Source of the DNA: Dryococelus australis
Taxonomy: Eukaryota > Arthropoda > Insecta > Phasmatodea > Phasmatidae
Direction: 5' to 3'
Length of the DNA: 64,000 bases
NCBI GenBank assembly: GCA_029891345.1
Contig: CM056995.1
Span: 216,570,547 to 216,634,546, forward strand
Part shown: piece by piece, positions 12,009 to 22,729 of the stretch
Numbering within the stretch: position 1 is the stretch's first letter
Layout: every line of letters starts with the position of its first letter
Notes under the pieces: model-generated
The model's input: the letters and a program-made list of their open reading frames with translations, nothing else
Told to the model about the DNA's origin: nothing
Database searches by the model: none
Made by a program: the position numbers and the translations under genes

Positions 12009-12069
12009 TTAACCCTGTCAGTCACTGTAGACATTTTATACATGAAGGATATTTACGGTCAATACTCTG
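12009..12069 (+). repeat. TTAA-type element end (family K), interrupted by a J element
   Basis: TTAACCCTGTCAGTCACTGT followed by CATGAAGGATATTTACGGTC. The same arrangement recurs at 52145-52230 (CAACCCTTTCAGTCGTCG ... CGAAGGATATTTATGGTC). TTAACCCTTTCAG-like starts match the family F elements. The J element begins at 12070, and I could not find the far end of K. Confidence 0.45.
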
Positions 12070-12978
12070 CACTGTAAAAAAATGTTTCTACTTTTACAAT
12101 AAAAATCCTTGTAATCCCAGTTGCCAATCAAATCCTTTGTAGAACTACAAAGAGTTTTCTTGTAAAATCTGCAAATCTAAATTTTCTGTAACATTCCAAA
12201 TGACAGCCTTGTATTACAACTTACATTATTGAAAAGTGTATGTAATAATAAAATTATTTTTCTTCTAGGAAACAAATATGATTAATGAAAAACAGAGAAT
12301 AACAAAAAACATTTCAAAATATAATTTACGAAAAAAATACACTTTTACCTCGGCTATTAGAACCCACACCTCATGAATAACTAGCAGGCACACTTACACA
12401 CAACACCAAGTTGTCTTAGGAACTTTAAACTTATTTGTATAGTAACTATAGCTGAAAGCACCTATAAAATATTAATAAAGATATTTGGTTAAGAATAATA
12501 GGTAAATTTATTTAATTTTAAGTGTTCTGTTGTTGAGTAAAGAGATTTGGACGGGTCTTAACGAGTCTTTCAGAGCCGATATGAGTTATGTGTAGCTAAG
12601 CAACATTAACAGTTAAGGTACAATATTCTCACATTTTATTGAAAATGTATTTCTATTATGATTATTTGAGTTGATTAAAATTTTTTTCGTTATTAAAACT
12701 TGCAATGCATTTATTTTTTTCACGCAACTACACTTTACGTCACCAATAGTTTTTGCGGAGAGAGCTATATACGGTTTTAGGTTGTTGAGTGTCCACCATG
12801 TTGCTGATGCTCATGGGTACGGGTCACTATAGTACAAACATTTTTTGATATCTATTGCAAACACGGCCCTTGTAGATTTATAAACGAGTAGTGTTACAAG
12901 GGAAATATTTGTACTTTTACAAGCATTTGTAAAACTACAAATAATTTGTCAGTAATAAATTACAACTTTTATACAGTG
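12070..12978. mobile_element. Family J element J2 (909 bp, CACTG ends)
   Basis: Starts CACTGTAAAAAAATGTTTCT and ends ATTACAACTTTTATACAGTG, a short imperfect terminal inverted repeat. The outermost roughly 150-200 bp on each side are crowded with TTGTA and TACAA words in both orientations (for example CTTTGTAGAACTACAAAGAG on the left and GTACTTTTACAAGCATTTGT on the right). A tRNA-like module lies inside at 12345-12420. No transposase frame. The superfamily is uncertain; CACTG ends alone do not settle it. Confidence 0.6.
12345..12420 (-). other. tRNA-like module inside J2
   Basis: On the minus strand it has a B-box-like GGGTTCTAATAGCC preceded by ATGAGGT, a loose anticodon-arm region, and a weak A-box-like TAAGACAACTTGG. 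The T-stem does not pair properly, so this is not a functional tRNA gene. It is compared with the modules in J3 and J4. Confidence 0.4.
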
Positions 12979-13436
12979 TACATAGCGAGAAATCGGCACC
13001 CAGGGCTTTGAGAGGGTACTCGGCGAACAATCTGATTTGTGGAAGTTACCATACCTCGCATTTATATATATCTGATGTAGCGTCTTTGAAGACGTTGCCC
13101 ACTGGCTGCAAAAATATGTACACACGAGAGACAATTACAGTGCACATCGAAATGTTACACCATTTCAACACTTCGGTTAACAAATTAATGCGTCACCGAA
13201 GGAGTTAAACTTAAGACAGGGACGTCACCTTTGAAAACGATTTAGACTTCACAGATTATTCAAACCCGTAACATATTATACCGTGTAGTAGACTCGTCAC
13301 GTCTTACATATTGCAGAATAGTGATTTCTCCACACATTGTCGGTGCTGTGCTACTCCATGAGGTAGCACCAATAGACACATCGCCTTTCCCTGGCCGATG
13401 CTATTAGTTGATGGTGACAAACTAACTAGTTTATAA
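12979..13436. other. Unannotated stretch upstream of the Tc1 relic
   Basis: No inverted repeat matching the far side of the transposase relic was found. Frames up to 66 codons have no motif. Confidence 0.4.
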
Positions 13437-14368
13437 TTGGTTGCTCCTTGTGTCGCGTGTGTCAGGGAATATCAAAATCAATGCATTACGATCCACCTTG
13501 CACAAAGCAGTGACCGTCCGAAGTTACTCGATGATCGTGACCTGCAGAGGTTTGGTATAATTGTCCGTGCTAACAGAGCAGGAACACTTGCTCTCATCAG
13601 AGCCACATTCATTGCAGGAGGTGTCAGACTTATATATAGAAGATCTGTGCAACTTGCATTAGCATCCATGGGATGTGGAAGCAGAAGACTCACCGGACTG
13701 CCCCTGCTAACAGCATGACACCAGGCACAACGCCTGTGCTCGTGAGGTTGCTAATTGGACCCTGGATTACTGGAAACATGTGGCCTGATCCGATGAGTCA
13801 CGCTACAGGTTGTTTCAGGCTGATGGCAGGGTTAGGGTATGGCGCAAACCAAATGAGGCCATATGGATACCAATTGTCAACAAGGCATCGTGCAGGTTGG
13901 TGGTGATTTCCATAATGATGTGGGGTGTGTTTACATTGCATGGGTTCGGTCCACTTGTCCATGTACCACAAAACTCAATGGCAACCGCTAAAAAACTATC
14001 CTTGGTGACCATTTGCAGACATTCATGGATTTCAGTTTTCCTGACAACGGTGGGATGTTTCAACAGGATAATGCGCCGTCTCATCTGACTGCGGATGTCT
14101 AGGACTGGTTCGAAGAGCATTCTGGAGAGTTCCAGAGAATGGGGTGGCCAGCACGTTCCCCCGATAATAACCCGATCGAGCATTTATTGGACGTGGTGGA
14201 GAGAGCCATTCGCAATATCATACACCTATAAATACCAGGAAAATTTGGGCAACTATTCAGACAGCATGGCTTGACATCTCTTAAGAGGTCCTCTTTCTAC
14301 TTCTTGAGTACATGCCACGTCGAGTTACTACACTTCTTAGGGATAGAGGGGGTCCTACACGTTATTAG
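13437..14368 (+). pseudogene. Broken Tc1-like transposase
   Basis: Translation in shifting frames gives a recognisable Tc1-family DDE transposase. The N-terminal DNA-binding part is at about 13500-13715. The first catalytic Asp lies in a SDESR block (Asp codon near 13792). The second is in QDNAPSH (near 14067) and the third acidic residue in SPDNNPIEH (Glu near 14178), with 36 residues between the last two. The C-terminal signature MPRRV...GGPTRY ends at 14368. Known role of the family: cut-and-paste transposition at TA sites. Inactivating damage: a TGA just before the first Asp block (13786), a TAG after the second (14100), further stops and frameshifts. No flanking inverted repeats found. 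Not active. Confidence 0.9.
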
Positions 14369-14704
14369 ATGGGTTTCCCACGACATTTTTAACGTAAGTG
14401 TACACTAGTCTTGGGGTCATGTTAGGTTGAGATAGTATCTAGAAAGAATGATGAGAGTAAATGCACATGCGCGGTAGCGATGGCCGTTTCCGTACGCATC
14501 GAAGAACCTAGGGCTCGGCTATTACAGATTCCCTAATCAGTGAATATAAAACATCTGAATTCTCAGTGACTAAAGTGCACTTCCTACGAAGCCCTGAAAC
14601 CACGGGTTTAAAATAAGGAATCAGCGTTACATAAATTCTTTCTCAGTGAATCGATTTTTAAGATAACTGTTTCAAACAAAAGTAATTATATACCACCACT
14701 TTAA
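14369..14704. other. Spacer, no feature seen
   Basis: Nothing recognised between the Tc1 relic and the TTAA MITE. Confidence 0.35.
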
Positions 14705-14993
14705 CCCGTTCCGTCACCTGGTCCACAATTGTGGACAAGTTTGCAAATGCATGAAAGCTATGACCGGAACTGTACGCAGCAAGACACCAATGTCCAGTTT
14801 TGCTTGTGGCTAATATTATTTGTGGACTTTTTTCTAAGCCTCTTTGACTTGAATGATTAATGTCAATATCATGTAACAAGCAGTGTTTTGTTAATTGGCT
14901 GAAAAAAAAATTGTGGAACACAATAGTACAGTCATACAAAAAATTACGTGATTGCTACACTTCAACCCGTACATTAATGTGTGACCTAACGGG
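14705..14993. repeat. piggyBac-type MITE (289 bp)
   Basis: Flanked on both sides by a perfect TTAA (14701-14704 and 14994-14997). The element starts CCCGTTCCGTCAC and ends GTGACCTAACGGG, so the termini are inverted repeats with two mismatches. TTAA duplication with CCC...GGG ends is characteristic of the piggyBac superfamily. A palindrome GTCCACAATTGTGGAC lies 17 bp inside the left end. The 93-codon minus-strand frame has no motif. Confidence 0.82.
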
Positions 14994-14997
14994 TTAA

Positions 14998-15224
14998 AAA
15001 ATTCTAGCAAATGTTATGTTTAATATTTTTTTTTAATTGATAGAAAAATTTACATTTCAGAGAAAAAATATATAACTGGCGTTTTTTAATTTTTAATTTG
15101 TTTATATTTCTTAACGCGTCAGTTTTCTCTGGTAAAGTTGGGTTAAATATTTTTTGTTTGAAACAGTTAACTTTAAAATTTGACACATTGAAAAGCAATC
15201 CCTTTAACACCGAATCCACACTTG
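14998..15224. other. AT-rich spacer
   Basis: Homopolymer-rich sequence, nothing recognised. Confidence 0.35.
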
Positions 15225-15480
15225 AGTTCCGTGGCTGCAGGCTTATTCCCACCTAGGCGAACCAGGATTCGATTCTCGGCCGGGTACACTCACGGATATT
15301 CTCATGCGAGAATCGTGTCGGACGATACCGCTGTTCGGCGGTGTTTTCTCAGGGATCACTCGTTTCCCTCGTCCTTGCATTCCGGCGCTGCTCCATACTC
15401 GCATCGCTTCACCCACATCGGCTCTCAAGACGTCGGTGTTAAGAGCAGCCGAAATCTCTCCGCCCCACTTAAGCGTCGCT
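15225..15480 (+). repeat. tRNA-derived SINE, plus strand (5' end eroded)
   Basis: B box GGATTCGATTCTC, then GAGAATCGTGTCGGACGATACC, TTTTCTCAGGGATCACTCG and GGCTCTCAAGACG blocks of the same SINE family. The A-box part of the head is eroded. Frames of up to 110 codons on both strands here are SINE shadows. Confidence 0.8.
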
Positions 15481-15779
15481 AATAGAAGCTCGGAACATTC
15501 AGTCGTCGTAATGGAGAGTGGTGAGTGCGTGGTCCGGTGAAAGGCAGCAAGCTTCCACGTGTGTTCTGTCAACACCTCTGTGCCACGTGCTTACTGATAC
15601 GGACAGAAGTGAAAGCCATGCGTAGAGTGATTCATCACACTCTAGCGAAGGCAGCTCACGTAACATTAAGACGCATTATGCGTAGCACTCGGCGGCCAGA
15701 TATCATTACAGCTATTCTCCTTGCCGCCTAAATTATACTTTCCAGTAACCCTTTCTGAACTCGAATTACGCTCTAAATC
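15481..15779. other. Spacer, no feature seen
   Basis: A 68-codon plus-strand frame has no motif. No repeat recognised. Confidence 0.35.
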
Positions 15780-16164
15780 AGAGACTAAAGATGAGGTAGA
15801 CCTATCTCGCTGGCTGCGCACAACCAATCTCCGTGTCCTAACACTGAATTGCTTTTCTGCCTATACGTCTAGCAAAAATGGAGTGGATTGGGTTTGAGGT
15901 TAGAACACTGTTTAGTAAACAAATGCTTTTCAGATATTTTTATACTTCCTCTAATCAATTTGTAATGTTTTTTTGATTATATTCAAACCGGTAAAAGTAT
16001 TTTATTAAGATAATAGTTCTTGTAATTTAAAAATTAAGATGTAAACAAACACGTTCATCACTATTGACCATGAGACTTTGACAGCTGTGTAGGATTGGGG
16101 TAGGTCAATGTTTGGTACATGCGCAGAAGACGAATAAGCGGTCTACCTCATATTTAGTCTATAA
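15780..16164. repeat. MITE with perfect 8-bp target duplication (385 bp)
   Basis: The ends AGAGACTAAAGATGAGGTAG and CTACCTCATATTTAGTCTATAA are inverted repeats, with further similarity through TGCGCA about 20 bp inside. TCTAAATC is duplicated exactly at 15772-15779 and 16165-16172. An 8-bp duplication points to the hAT superfamily. Only one copy is in this window. Confidence 0.82.
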
Positions 16165-16279
16165 TCTAAATCCGAACCAGTGACAATCTGTCAGTGAAAT
16201 ACCAGTCACCGGAAGTCAGTTAAGAAGCTGTTAGATAATGCAGGCACGTGTATACGCGCGGTATTTACGGTCCTGTCTG

Positions 16280-16500
16280 AAGTGGAGATATTTGGACAAG
16301 GTCTTGAGAGCCAATGAGAGTGGAACAAGGTGATAATGAGAAAGTTGAAATGGAGGGCGAGGGGGGAGATCCCCGAGAAAACCCAGCACGATACCCACAT
16401 GCGAAAATCCGGGGGGAGGGGCAACCCCACAAGGACTCGAACCCGGTTCGCCCAGGTGGGAAGCGATTAGTCTAACCACTACACCAACGTTGCCACTCAT
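16280..16500 (-). repeat. tRNA-derived SINE, minus strand
   Basis: Reverse complement of the SINE family. On the minus strand the head carries an A-box-like TGGTGTAGTGGTTAGACT and a B box GGGTTCGAGTCC, followed by GGATTTTCGCATGTGGGTAT and GGGTTTTCTCGGGGATCTCC. This is one of the best-preserved heads in the window. The 89-codon frame is a shadow. Confidence 0.85.
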
Positions 16501-16934
16501 GTCTAAAGACGCGAATTAAGAAATGTTTTACTTTTTACTCATTAAATCGTTATTTACCTCAAGGATTCGATAAGCTTACACGATTAATTACAATAAAAGA
16601 CTTTTTTCCGTCAATATTAACAAAACTAGCGATCCGCCCCGGTTTAGCCTGGTTACAACTAAGTTTTTTTCTGCCTGCCGCACCTCGTACTGTCAATTTT
16701 AAGTTTGGTTTTATTGCGTAATTTAAATCGTAAATACGCTTATTACTACTTATCTATCAAAGATAGATACATGCTACCGGTGACTTTTTTTATTGGAACA
16801 TTTAATTTTGCACAATTCTTTTGTACATGATTTTGTTATATCTGTAAAGGATTAGACAGCGTATTCCATGAGAGCACGCTGGTGGCAAACTTTTTCTCCG
16901 ACTTGATTCACTAATACCGTTAATGCTCAGCTCT
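16501..16934. other. Unannotated stretch
   Basis: No feature recognised. Confidence 0.4.
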
Positions 16935-17085
16935 TATAACTGGTAGGGCAGTTTTTAATACACACGAACCTTCCTCGATAAATGTAGATCATAAAAGTAA
17001 AAACCGCATATAAATCCGTTTAGTCGTTCTCGAGATTAGCGTAGTCATACAGACAGGCGCGTGCTAGGGACTTCCTCTTATACTA
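16935..17085 (+). repeat. Possible RTE-type retroposon 3' tail
   Basis: The block AAAAACCGCATATAAATCCG, then GTCGTTCTCGAGATTAGCG and TACAGACAG, resembles the 3' tails shared by RTE-clade LINEs and their SINEs in many animals (recollection of the family, not a search). No reverse transcriptase frame accompanies it. Confidence 0.45.
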
Positions 17086-17089
17086 TGTA

Positions 17090-17215
17090 TTGATACATTT
17101 AAATTTTAGCTCGTAAAAAGTTGTGGCGGTGATTCGGATCGAACCTTCCTGCAAAATATGCAGTACACAAATCATTCGCTATGCAAGCACACTATTCATT
17201 GCCCTGAATCAACAT
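17090..17215 (-). other. tRNA-like segment (B-box relic)
   Basis: Minus-strand GGAAGGTTCGATCCGAATCACC contains a good B-box-like motif. An upstream CTTGCATAGCG could be part of an A box. It probably belongs to a decayed SINE head, possibly linked to the retroposon tail next to it although the orientation differs. Confidence 0.3.
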
Positions 17216-18444
17216 GTGATTAAAGATCGAACTTGAACTCTAGTAAAGTCATGCACTAGCGAAGAACAGCAACCTCTTTATTACGTTAAAATATTTCTTG
17301 CGTCAGAAATATATTCATATTTTTCGTTGAAACTTCTTTCTTAATTTAAGAGATAATATTATTCACATATAACCATCTCCATTGCTTCGTAATTTAATTC
17401 CTTGTGTTTCCGTTTCTGAGATCGTAGCTATTCACGGATACCTGCCGCATTACAACGCCACAAAAATAACATGTAAATCAGTGAAATTCAGCCAACCTAT
17501 TCCAAGTGAAGCAGCCATTTCCACTGGATTTCTCTTAAGTGGCTTCATTTTCACGTATTCAGGTTTATAGGGCGAGACATTTTCTTTCAAATATTTTGAT
17601 ATCAGTCTGTATAAAAACATTTTTGCTTTGAATAAAAGTATTACTTAACTTCTGTGATGGTCTGAGCAGCATTACGTACCTCTGTATAGACCGCGCGCTT
17701 CGTCTCTATCCCACGCCGACTAGCGATAACACTGTTTTCCGAATCTACCAGTTACACTTCCTAAGTTGATATCAATGAACTAGTGAACTTCTGATAAGCC
17801 GGTATCTGCGAAAAAAAAAATTCAGATATCTCATGCGGCTCATGTTAACTGCATACCACATTAAAATGCAGAATAATTTATTATTCTATCATAATTCATT
17901 CACATTATTTTATATAAGCTTGTGTCGAGACAAAGGCACCCCATGTGGAGGTGAGATTGTACCACTTTTAGGAAATACATTTTTTAAGGTTAGGAAATGT
18001 AATTTTGAAAAAGGACGTAAAATTGTTCGTTGGAATCTCTTCAATTCAATAAAAGTATTGGAAAAATAAAAGCTTATAACTGTTGGCTAGTTTACGCAGT
18101 TTTGAAGACAAAATGAGCACAAGTATCAAAATTAGTTTATAAACCAACCATTTGCAACTATTTTCAGCGCCGTTCAAGCATAACGGCTTCTGAAAGCAAC
18201 TCAAAACTTTCTTATGCTGATTGGTATAGGAAGTGGCACGACCTGTCTTCTATGATAGTGACGAAAATAGTGGATATTACGATTGTAATTATTTTCTTAG
18301 CAAGATAATTCACCTCCCCCTTCCCCTCTGCGTAGGCCCGTGATATTAATAAATGAGGACTGTGCTTGTAACAGGCCCTATGACTCTTAGGTTTATAGTG
18401 GGAAGTTGTGCTCCTTCGAGGGTCGCACATGTGTATATTATGCA
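17216..18444. other. Unannotated stretch (about 1.2 kb)
   Basis: No family or exon recognised. Frames of 62-86 codons lack motifs. Confidence 0.4.
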
Positions 18445-18712
18445 TAGAGACCTGAAGAATTCGCATATTCATTTTGGGACAAGTTATACTTAAAACACGT
18501 CTGCATCACTTTTGCAATTGGCCAACTACCTATTTGATACATATTTAAGTAACACTGAGCCAATTACTAATAAGCAGTAAAATGTTGTCCCAATTGTGGT
18601 CTTTCACCATGGAATGAAGCATCTAATAAGCAGTTGGCATCTGCGTGCTTATACGAAGGACTACTGAGTCTGGCCTATAGGTCACTAAACTCGCGAATTT
18701 TTTCTGTCTCTA
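18445..18712. repeat. hAT-like MITE family E with perfect 8-bp target duplication (268 bp)
   Basis: Starts TAGAGACCTGAAGAATTCGC and ends GCGAATTTTTTCTGTCTCTA. The octamer ATTATGCA is duplicated exactly at 18437-18444 and 18713-18720. The right subterminal part (GGCCTATAGGTCACTAAACT) matches the E copies at 27159, 36972 and 52799. No coding sequence. Confidence 0.9.
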
Positions 18713-19379
18713 ATTATGCATTTAAACAGAAATTAAAGTATCTTGCAGTTCATCAGTTTTTTTTTCTTAAAATTAACAATAACCTGGAAAATGATAACGT
18801 GAAAGTGTGTGATCGAATCCGTGACATTTTGTTTGGTCTTAAGAAGATTCTATTCAGCCGATGCATCATTAAGAGACCATTACCCGAGGAAGTATAACTG
18901 GTATCCTGTATTCAGAGGTGTAATGAGTGTTTTCCTTCGTGATATACTTGTTCCCGCATGCTAAACAATAAAATCAAGTGTCTAATGCCAGCCTTCGAAG
19001 ACTAAATAACAAAATGAATACTTTAGTTAATGCCACCGTGTTCTTCCACTTCTCTGGCGATGTCTGACGATTGAAAACTCTCGCCATATCTCACAGCTGC
19101 TCCGCGAGATGAAACTCAGGGACGGTTGACAATTAAGTATTTATTTTTAAAGTGCCGTTGATGAGTTTGTGCCGTAACGACTTCCGCGTCACACCTTAAT
19201 AACTGTTTTGTTGGCTGCGATGTCCTCATAAGACGCTCGTGCCTCGAGTTACGCAGCGAAGATATTCTGTCGCAAAAAAAGTCGGGAACGCAACGCGATA
19301 ATCGAGAACGTGCTTTTTAATTACCATTATTACGGAAGGAAATTTTCCCGCCTGTTACGCCAACTATCGCTTTTCACTG
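18713..19379. other. Unannotated stretch
   Basis: An 87-codon plus-strand frame starting at 18634 overlaps the MITE and has no motif. Nothing else recognised. Confidence 0.4.
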
Positions 19380-19500
19380 GAGACCGTTGCGGTGTTGTGG
19401 TCAAGGCAATCGTGTCAGTTTCCGACGGTATCGAACCCGGATTTTCGTATGTGGGGGACGTAGGTGGTGAATTTTCTCTCGTTGCTCCTGTTTTCACACC
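19380..19500 (+). repeat. SINE head fragment
   Basis: A tRNA-like head with GTTGTGGTCAAGGCAATCG (A-box region) and GGTATCGAACCCGG (B box), then GATTTTCGTATGTGGG as in the other SINEs. The body is missing or strongly diverged. Confidence 0.5.
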
Positions 19501-19593
19501 TGTAGCCAGAAATAACTCAGATGTTTAGCGTTGCACGAGTCTATATTACACTCATTGCTATTCACAATGGTCAAGCATGTCTAGTGCGGTAGG

Positions 19594-20286
19594 TATATGC
19601 TATTCACGGTAAAGTGAACACTTTTTAAGGGTCCTATGTACCTGCGCGTTCAAGGTCAAGAAGTGAGGGAGCGATACGGGCGACACTAACACGCACGCCT
19701 AGCGCCTCGTCGCTCCTACGCGCATGGCGTGCAGTGTTTCCGTCCTAACGCTTTACTGTGTAAACTAGATCTGTAACTGTGGGATTTTATTACGCGCGAT
19801 GAAAGAACATAGATCAAATTCCCTGCTTATAATCGCACTTTACCCTTACCACTTAAAGAAACTTCATACGCAAACTTTAAAAATGCGATATTTGACCACT
19901 TTCACGATTTTTTCTCCATTAATACACTTAACATGATAAAAGTAAGAAGATAGCGATGTAGACAATAGTTTTTTATCCTTTCTGGAAAAACTTCTTATTT
20001 TCAGAACATTTATTTACCGAGACACGCGTTTAGGCGCAAATAACGATTTCACAGAAAACGTTTCAGTACATAGAACCCTTAATGCCCACCCAACAGACAT
20101 TAACCTCTAATAAATACATTTTATTACAACCTCGGACGTTAACTTTTGAGAGAGTTGAATATATACACTGTATTTATTAGTCATATGGTAACGTTTATAT
20201 TAAAAAGTGGCGGAAAGATAGAAATTGGCTGCAAATAAAAATTTTGCAGGGCCTTAAAATGTGCTCACTTTACCGTGAATAGCCTA
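19594..20286 (+). repeat. MITE family B, long form (693 bp)
   Basis: Ends TATATGCTATTCACGGTAAA and TTTACCGTGAATAGCCTA form an inverted repeat. The last roughly 190 bp (AACCTCTAATAAATACATTT ... GGACGTTAACTTTTGAGAG) match the short B copies at 43232, 47692 and 61250. The 5' side carries about 450 bp that those copies lack. The short copies may therefore be internal-deletion derivatives. No transposase frame. Confidence 0.75.
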
Positions 20287-22167
20287 CATCGTGCCAAGCT
20301 CTCATTCAGGAGGTCGTGTGTAAGAACGAGATAGACTGCACTGGGGTTGTTATTCTTGCCTCGAGTTGTTTTTCACCCCAAGACCATGCTAATTCAAGAA
20401 CACGGATCTCTACTGATATACATCTATAAAAATATATATTATGGCATCGTGTGTTTTATGAGAATAGCTGTATGTTGGCATCACAATATTATCTTTTATA
20501 TTTGTTTTAAAAGCAAGTAATAGTTTTTCAGCTGTCTCAGGAAATATTACTATTTTGAGTAATTTATGCTACTGTAATAATTTATGATAGCCTAATTTAC
20601 AGCGTATTTCATGACTTATATTTTGAAACAATTAAATACAAGTATCTTGCAGAATAAATCATGTTTCTCTTGTTCATGTCCACTGCCAGAAAAAATAATC
20701 TTTCAGGTCTCCTTTGGTTTGTTGTCCTTGTTTCGTGAATGGCGTGCTGGTGTTAAGCCCCTTTGCGTAGTCCTTAGTGAAGGGCGTAGCATAGTATATG
20801 TTTGTTTTCGTTTCGACTATTAACACTTTAATCGCCTGTGGTTTGTTATTCAGTCTGTTCTTCTATCCAAGTCTCTGCGGCGTAACCATTGTAACTGCTC
20901 TGTCTGCAACCTGCAAGACTACTCACAGGTGCTAACAATTATGATGTTTGAGCACCTGTAGGCACTGCTTATCAGCTTCTACGACAACGATATTCACTAT
21001 TTCTTCTTCATCGAACTTGGATTGCTCGATTTTAACTGAACATTTTCGAAAGTCGTGTTTAATTTCTTCTTTCTACATATCGTGCATCTTTTACTTGACA
21101 TGTGATAATTAACATTTCACTGGACCTCGCACTTCAATATACGCATATATATATACACATAACTGTAAAACAATTGAAACACATCAAAATTCTGCGATTT
21201 AACAGAGTTTTACACTCAAGTATACACAATACACAGTGAAACCAATTTCAATACGAACAAACACGTTTAAAAAAAAACGTTATGACAAAGTGTTTTTTTT
21301 TTTGCTTACAATGCTCAAGTACGTATTACTGCTTACAGAATGTGCTTAATTAAATATAACTATACATACATGGCGGCTATTACTATTTCTGTACAACAAG
21401 GATAACAGAGGACTATACTTTCTTATTCTGTACACTTACACAGCGTGAACGAAACAGTTCAAAAGGTTAAATGTTAGTTACAGCCATTTCTCTCAGTTTT
21501 AATTCGTGTCAGAATTATAATATAAAATTGTTTTAGTATCACTCTATGATTCAAATTCTCTATTATGCGTACGTGCATTTATGCTCAATTAATTAATTAT
21601 CTCACATTTGCACAGTACATAGCTACATATGCACTTACATACGTATAACATATATTAAAAGCATCTAATTTGACTTGCTTCATTTCGAAGTTTGTTAAGA
21701 ACATCCGTTAAATGTTTTCACAGTAATCTCGTATAAAGTAAAATTTTATAAAACATATCAACTTGCCCGAAAAATTTGTTGTCAATCATTTCAAATTTTA
21801 ATGTTAATATTTTGGACACTAATTTTGTTACTGCTCAAAATTTTATGTTCTATCCCACACCGAAGTATTCAACATTTAATCTGGTGCATTCTGATGTGTA
21901 CATTACTATTTATTTAATACGTATAGTACATGTATGTAAATCTTGAAGGTGCATTTATGAAAATTCAAGCTGTTAATTTGACGAAGTGCATTCTTTATTA
22001 ATTCTTATATTCTTGATCCATAATTTGGTATGATTTTTTCTTACAAATTATTGTACCTGTTCTTTCAGTTCTGGTCTTCCACTGCTTATGCGAAACCATT
22101 ATTTATGCAATATACATGGACTACAGTTAATATAAGAAATCTTAGCTGAAATATTGATCAGTTCCTT
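20287..22167. other. Repeat-poor stretch downstream of the putative clip exon
   Basis: AT-rich, with few copies of the families seen elsewhere. Frames up to 70 codons show no motif. Because it lies 3' of the minus-strand exon at 22168-22366, it could be intron or downstream flank. I found no GDSGGP-like or TAAHC-like protease exon here. Confidence 0.4.
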
Positions 22168-22366
22168 TTATTTTGAGGCACCCGGCGGGTGATTAACACC
22201 GCAGTATTTTAGAAACGGGCCTACAATGTTGTTGTACTCTGCAGTCTGCGGAGAAATCTTCATCAGTTCGGCCAGCGAGGGGCAGGGGTTTGTGTCCTGG
22301 CATTGGTTACCAAACGAAATCACGTTGTTTAGTTGGCAAGATGGGCCATTTTGACGGTACTGGCCG
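22168..22366 (-). CDS. Putative exon with a clip-type disulfide domain
   Basis: The best candidate for host coding sequence. On the minus strand a splice acceptor (ATTCCGTCTTACAG) immediately precedes base 22366. The frame runs 66 codons to TAA at 22168-22170, and the first base completes a codon begun in the previous exon. The cysteine pattern is C-x11-C-x5-CPxLxxL-x21-FLxxCG, which matches the first four cysteines of the clip domain found in arthropod secreted serine proteases and their homologues (melanization and Toll-pathway cascades). The adjacent final CC pair is missing: the frame reads CGVNHPPGASK then stop. The exon may really end at an internal GT donor, or the copy may be decayed. 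No protease domain or signal peptide was found. Function is inferred from spacing only. Confidence 0.5.
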
Positions 22367-22415
22367 CTGTAAGACGGAATACACACTTAGATACAGTGCC
22401 ATGGCAAAATTAAAT

Positions 22416-22700
22416 TTGTCGGCCAGGGAGGGGGGGGGGGGGTCTTAATTGATAAATCAGTGCCTGTAAAAAATTTCTTAGCTGAAGAAACACAGTAGAC
22501 GTAGAGACAATTATAGTTAAATAATATTTATTTTTAGTGTCTTTTCACACCGTTTTATTTACCTAATTTCTCGTTTACCGATAACCAAATATGCATTTTT
22601 TTCTTCTATTAATATACCGTTTATATTTTGAGGCGGAGAAGGGGGTGAGTAAAACGCAACCCCCCCCCCCCCCAAAAAACTTTGGACACGCCCCTGCTTA
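22416..22700. repeat. Low-complexity G/C homopolymer pair with transposon-like border
   Basis: A run of about 15 G (near 22427-22442) and a run of about 15 C (near 22659-22674) lie on opposite sides of AT-rich sequence. The right border reads, on the minus strand, CAGGGGCGTGTCCAAAG, resembling a hAT-type end. The left border is not a clear inverted match. Confidence 0.35.
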
Positions 22701-22729
22701 GATATCGCCTTCGGTTTTTCTGGTAGGCC

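Noticed and set aside
16430..16500. tRNA gene at the SINE head
   Set aside because: A and B boxes are present, but the same head is followed by the same body in several other copies, so it is a SINE.
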